Origin: Streptomyces albidoflavus
GTDB taxonomy: Bacteria > Actinomycetota > Actinomycetes > Streptomycetales > Streptomycetaceae
NCBI RefSeq assembly: GCF_000719955.1
Contig: NZ_JOII01000039.1
Coordinates: 1 to 64,000 of the forward strand
Direction: 5' to 3'
DNA: 64,000 nucleotides
The notes beneath the pieces were generated by a model. It did not search any database. It was not told where the DNA came from and saw only the letters and a program-made list of their open reading frames with translations. Below, piece after piece: positions 61,040 through 64,000 of the stretch. A program made the translations under genes and the position numbers. Each line of letters opens with the position of its first letter. Within the stretch, counting starts at the first letter, position 1.

Positions 61040-61176
61040 CCCGAGACGGCTCCGTGCGCACGCGCCGAATCCCGTAGGGAACCGGGGAACCACTCCTTGG
61101 GGTGAATCGGACGCCTTTCGAGGCGCCCGTAGGAGACCTTCCTGCTCCGAACCCGTCAGCTAACCCGGTAGGCGAG
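61040..61176 (+). ncRNA. Cyclic-di-AMP riboswitch (ydaO/yuaA type)
   Basis: Carries the conserved ydaO core in order: GCCGAATCC, GGGGAACCA (61084-61092), TTGGGGTGAATC (61097-61108), a variable hairpin (ACGCC-TTTC-GAGGCGCC), then CCGAACCCGTCAGCTAACCC-GTAGGC (61146-61173). It ends 25 nt before the start codon of the M23 peptidase. In actinobacteria this riboswitch turns off cell-wall hydrolase genes when c-di-AMP binds (literature). Ends are approximate. Confidence 0.92.
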
Positions 61177-61200
61177 AAGGAAGGAAAGGAGAGCGCCCGC

Positions 61201-62268
61201 GTGGCGTCGAACCGTCCTGCCCCTGAGGCCCTGTTCGTGCCGAACGACGAGGACCGGGTCACCGGTCCCACGGCCTACGGACCCGCCGGGGGCCCCTGGG
61301 AGGAATGGAATCCCACCGAGGAGTCCATCCGTCCCGTCCGCGGCCGGCACCGTGTCGCGAAGCAGCGCGGCGGCGGCCTGGCCCGCTCCTCCACCGTCCT
61401 CGGCGTCGGCGTCATCGCCGCGGTGGGCGCCGGCGGTATCGCCACCGCCAAGGAGAAGCCCCCGGTCTCCATCTCGCTCCCCGACCTCTCCTCCGTCAAG
61501 GCCTCCCTCCCGGACGCCGATTCGCTGCCGGGCGTCGGCAGCCTGCTGGGCTCCGACAAGGAGTCCGACACGCAGGTGACGGCCAGCCCGCTCACCGGCG
61601 CCGGGGTCACCGTCGCCGACACCGAGCAGGGCACCACCGACGCCGGCGAGGCGCTGCGGGCCCGCATCATCCAGCAGGCCGAGCACCAGCAGGACCAGGC
61701 CGACCAGAGCGCGGCCCGCGCCGCCGAGCAGGCCGCGGCCGAGCAGGCCGTCGCCGAGGCCGCGAAGGTCCAGGAGGCCGCCGAGAAGAAGCTGGCCGAG
61801 GCGGAGCGGAAGAAGGCCGAGGAGAAGCGGAAGAAGGAGGAGGCCGAGCGCCTCGCCAAGCTCGCCGCCAGCTTCTCGCTCCCCACCACCTCGTACACCC
61901 TGACCTCGACCTACGGTCAGGCGGGCGCCATGTGGTCCTCCGGCTACCACACCGGACTCGACTTCGCCGCCCCCACCGGGACCCCGCTCAAGGCGATCCA
62001 CTCCGGCACCATCAAGGAAGCGGGCTGGGCCGGTTCGTACGGCTACCGCACCATCCTGGAGCTGGAGGACGGCACCGAACTCTGGTACTCCCACCAGTCG
62101 TCGATGTCCGTCAGCGCCGGGCAGAAGGTCACCACCGGCGACGTGATCGGCCGTGTCGGTGCCACCGGCAACGTCACCGGGCCCCACCTCCACCTGGAGA
62201 TCCACCCGGGTGGCGGCGACGGCGTCGACCCGCTCAGCTGGCTGCGGGGCAAGGGCCTCAACATCTGA
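61201..62268 (+). CDS. M23-family cell-wall peptidase with coiled-coil linker
   Basis: 355 residues from the GTG at 61201 (GGAGAG 13 nt upstream). The upstream GTG at 61102 lies inside the riboswitch core, so it is not a real start. A cytosolic basic N-terminal part is followed by a hydrophobic stretch (about 62-82), a linker, a Glu/Lys/Ala coiled coil (about 155-225), and the M23 LytM domain at about 230-345. The zinc and catalytic motifs are YHTGLDFA (HxxxD), LWYSHQSS and TGPHLHLEIH (HxH). It cleaves peptide cross-links in peptidoglycan and is governed by the upstream c-di-AMP riboswitch. Confidence 0.93.
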   Translation: MASNRPAPEALFVPNDEDRVTGPTAYGPAGGPWEEWNPTEESIRPVRGRHRVAKQRGGGLARSSTVLGVGVIAAVGAGGIATAKEKPPVSISLPDLSSVKASLPDADSLPGVGSLLGSDKESDTQVTASPLTGAGVTVADTEQGTTDAGEALRARIIQQAEHQQDQADQSAARAAEQAAAEQAVAEAAKVQEAAEKKLAEAERKKAEEKRKKEEAERLAKLAASFSLPTTSYTLTSTYGQAGAMWSSGYHTGLDFAAPTGTPLKAIHSGTIKEAGWAGSYGYRTILELEDGTELWYSHQSSMSVSAGQKVTTGDVIGRVGATGNVTGPHLHLEIHPGGGDGVDPLSWLRGKGLNI

Positions 62269-62285
62269 CACCGGTCCGTACCGTG

Positions 62286-62310
62286 CCCGCCCGCCGTTCT
62301 GGCGGGCGGG
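62286..62310 (+). terminator. Terminator after the M23 peptidase gene
   Basis: CCCGCCCGCC, loop GTTCT, exact complement: a 10-bp stem 18 nt past the stop. Confidence 0.75.
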
Positions 62311-62545
62311 TTCGCGGTGACCGGAACCCGGGTTGGGCGCACGCCTGTTGCTCTCCCCTCTTCTCCTGCCGTGCCCGTGTGCGGCCGTGTGCGCCACGTG
62401 GCTCCCACCCGCGCCGTGTCCCGGCTCGGGTGGCTGAACTCCGGCGGTCCTGACGGCTACCCCCCGACGTCAGGGCCGCCGGACCTCTTCGTACGGGCAC
62501 GGCTCGGCCAGGAATGGGCGGCCGGGCTGTTTTGTTGATCTCCCC

Positions 62546-63490
62546 ATGACTTCTCTCCGCCCTCTCGGCAATTCTGATCTCGACGTCTTCCCGCTGGCCC
62601 TCGGAGGCAACGTCTTCGGCTGGACCGCGGACGAGGCGCAGTCCTTCGCCGTCCTCGACGCCTACGCCGCCGCGGGCGGCAACTTCATCGACAGCGCGGA
62701 CACGTACTCCTCCTGGGTGCCGGGGAACGAGGGCGGTGAGTCCGAGACCATGATCGGCAAGTGGCTCGCCTCGCGCGGCAACCGGGACGAGATCGTCGTC
62801 GCCACCAAGGTCGGCAGCCACCCGAAGTTCAAGGGGCTCTCCGCCCCCAACGTGAAGGCGGCGGCCGAGGAGTCGCTGCGGCGGCTCGGCACGGACCGCA
62901 TCGACCTGTACTACACCCACTTCGACGACCCCTCCGTGCCGGTCGAGGAGATCGTCACCGCCCTCGACGACCTGGTGAAGGAGGGCAAGGTCCGCGCCGT
63001 CGCCGCCTCCAACATCAGCCCCGAACGCCTCCAGGAGTCCCTGGACTTCGCCGACCGCGAGGGCCTGGCCCGGTACGTCGCGCTCCAGCCCCATTACAAC
63101 CTCGTCTCCCGGGACACCTACGAAGGCCCGCTCCAGCAGATCGCCTCCCGCGCGGGCCTGGCCGCGGTGCCGTACTACGCGCTGGCGGCCGGCTTCCTGA
63201 CGGGCAAGTACCGCCCGGGCACCACCGTGGACAGCCCCCGTGCCGCAGGCGCCGGGCAGCACCTGGCCACCGAGCGCGGCCAGAAGGTCCTCGCCGCCCT
63301 GGACACCGTCGCCGAGGCGCACGGTGCCGAGGTGGCGTCCGTGGCCCTCGCCTGGCTCGCCGCGCGCCCGACCGTGGCCGCGCCGATCGCCAGCGCCCGC
63401 ACGGTGGAACAGCTTCCGGCGCTGCTGGCCGTCGCCGACCTCACGCTGACCGACGAGGAACTGAGCCTGCTCACCGTCGCCTCGGCCTGA
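62546..63490 (+). CDS. Aldo/keto reductase
   Basis: 314 residues, a TIM-barrel AKR: LGNSDLDVFPLALGGNVFGW, the catalytic Asp/Tyr segment NFIDSADTYSSW (Asp51 and Tyr55), Lys in VVATKVGSHPKF (about 84), His in LYYTHFDD (about 126), then the NADPH-binding C-terminal IASARTVEQL. It reduces carbonyl compounds with NADPH; substrate unknown. Lacks a clear Shine-Dalgarno. It may follow the M23 gene as an independent unit. Confidence 0.9.
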   Translation: MTSLRPLGNSDLDVFPLALGGNVFGWTADEAQSFAVLDAYAAAGGNFIDSADTYSSWVPGNEGGESETMIGKWLASRGNRDEIVVATKVGSHPKFKGLSAPNVKAAAEESLRRLGTDRIDLYYTHFDDPSVPVEEIVTALDDLVKEGKVRAVAASNISPERLQESLDFADREGLARYVALQPHYNLVSRDTYEGPLQQIASRAGLAAVPYYALAAGFLTGKYRPGTTVDSPRAAGAGQHLATERGQKVLAALDTVAEAHGAEVASVALAWLAARPTVAAPIASARTVEQLPALLAVADLTLTDEELSLLTVASA

Positions 63491-63524
63491 TCCGGACGCC
63501 GGCCCGGCCGCCGGGCGGAGCCGG

Positions 63525-64000
63525 CTAAGGCTGCCGCGGGGGTATGTGCGGCGGCGGAGCGTACGGAGACGGGCCCGGCACCGGGGGCCCGCCCGGCGCC
63601 GGTGCGGGCCCGGGCCCCGTCGCCGGACCCGGCCAGGGACCGCCCCACGGGGCTCCGCCCCACCCCTGGTTCCCGTACGGCGCGCCCCAGCCCCAGCCGC
63701 CCTGCTGGGGCGGCAGCCACATTGCGGGCGGCGGCGGAGCCAGCAGGCGGGCGGCGTGCAGCTGGGCCGGGCGGATCGTCTCGCGTCGCTCCCAGAGGGA
63801 GTTGAGCAGGGCGCGCTCGCGGTTGACGAAGTCCGGTTCGGCCTGGCCCCGTTCGCCGCGCCGGCGCAGCACGGCCAGGGTGGTGGCGTCGCGTTGATAG
63901 GCGGCGAGGGCGCGCACCGCCTTGCGGCCGCCGGAGCGCCGGGCGTGGTCCCGGGCGAGGTGACGGGCGTTCATCGTGGCGAGGGCGGCCGGTTCGGCCG
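63525..64000 (-). CDS. Partial gene, possible PrsW-family membrane protease C-terminus
   Basis: The frame stays open to the window edge, so the protein is cut off at its N-terminal side; an internal Met at 63974 is likely not the start. The visible part begins AEPAALATMNARHLARDHARR and includes AVRALAAYQRDATTLAVLRRRGERG and VNRERALLNSLWERR, resembling from memory the cytosolic tail of Streptomyces PrsW-type intramembrane metalloproteases. It then ends in a long Pro/Gly/Trp-rich low-complexity tail. The protease domain would lie outside the window. Confidence 0.5.
   Translation of the reverse strand, partial: AEPAALATMNARHLARDHARRSGGRKAVRALAAYQRDATTLAVLRRRGERGQAEPDFVNRERALLNSLWERRETIRPAQLHAARLLAPPPPAMWLPPQQGGWGWGAPYGNQGWGGAPWGGPWPGPATGPGPAPAPGGPPVPGPSPYAPPPHIPPRQP

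Noticed and set aside
61102..61200. Upstream start for the M23 peptidase at GTG 61102
   Set aside because: That GTG lies within the GGGGTGAATC core of the c-di-AMP riboswitch, and the added residues have no protein-like features.

Overview
The window is high-GC actinobacterial chromosome, almost certainly Streptomyces. The evidence is strong codon-position GC bias, many GTG starts, BldC, an Lsr2-type protein, valine dehydrogenase, a mycothiol-dependent enzyme family and a c-di-AMP riboswitch upstream of an M23 peptidase. The gene order from dnaX through purD, purC, lsrL, purSQL, purF, purM, a DUF3073 gene, vdh, bldC and hrpA is, from memory of Streptomyces chromosomes, a conserved core block. 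No phage, IS element, CRISPR array or replication origin was seen.

Layout. (1) 1-9.6 kb is accessory-like: an interspersed repeat, a membrane-anchored Mrr-like nuclease, a small Cys/His-rich protein, an AraC regulator / VOC protein / UvrA-like ABC resistance module, then a translationally coupled two-gene NTPase operon (5114-7950) of unknown function, followed by a DyP peroxidase and an NTF2-like protein. The two-gene operon is the best candidate for an undescribed (possibly defence) system. (2) 9.6-12.1 kb: a SulP transporter and an ArsR regulator, a strong bidirectional terminator and tRNA-Ser. (3) 12.1-34.6 kb: SRP RNA, dnaX and the dispersed purine genes purD, purC, purSQL, purF and purM. 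Interleaved with these are a degenerate M48-like membrane protein, a 1.7 kb gene-free repeat patch, a dimethylformamidase-like protein, an ABC exporter plus two-component cassette bracketed by two tRNA-Gly genes, lsrL and a DinB/mycothiol-type protein. (4) 34.8-47.1 kb: DUF3073 gene, vdh, bldC with a long palindrome-rich upstream region, a DUF6274-like gene, hrpA between two identical tRNA-Asp genes, more tRNAs, a metallophosphoesterase, a minimal zincin and a lipoprotein. (5) 47.4-64 kb: a DEAD-box helicase whose C-terminal RGG tail is frameshifted, a large secreted repeat protein, tRNA-Lys, small conserved genes, a Clp-family ATPase divergent from a TerD gene, tRNA-fMet, a SpoIIE-type phosphatase, a riboswitch-controlled M23 peptidase, an aldo/keto reductase and a partial membrane-protease-like gene.

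Working together. The five purine loci supply PurD, PurC, PurS/Q/L, PurF and PurM, which is most of the route to AIR and SAICAR; purN, purE/K, purB and purH are not here. Housekeeping RNAs (SRP RNA, nine tRNAs) are interspersed. Several genes (VOC protein, dnaX, purD, DinB-family protein, purF, GNAT) have a TANNNT hexamer 6-7 nt before the start codon, the expected layout for leaderless transcripts.

Limits. All family assignments are by reading motifs. No database search or folding was run, and starts chosen by ribosome-binding site or promoter spacing are inferences.
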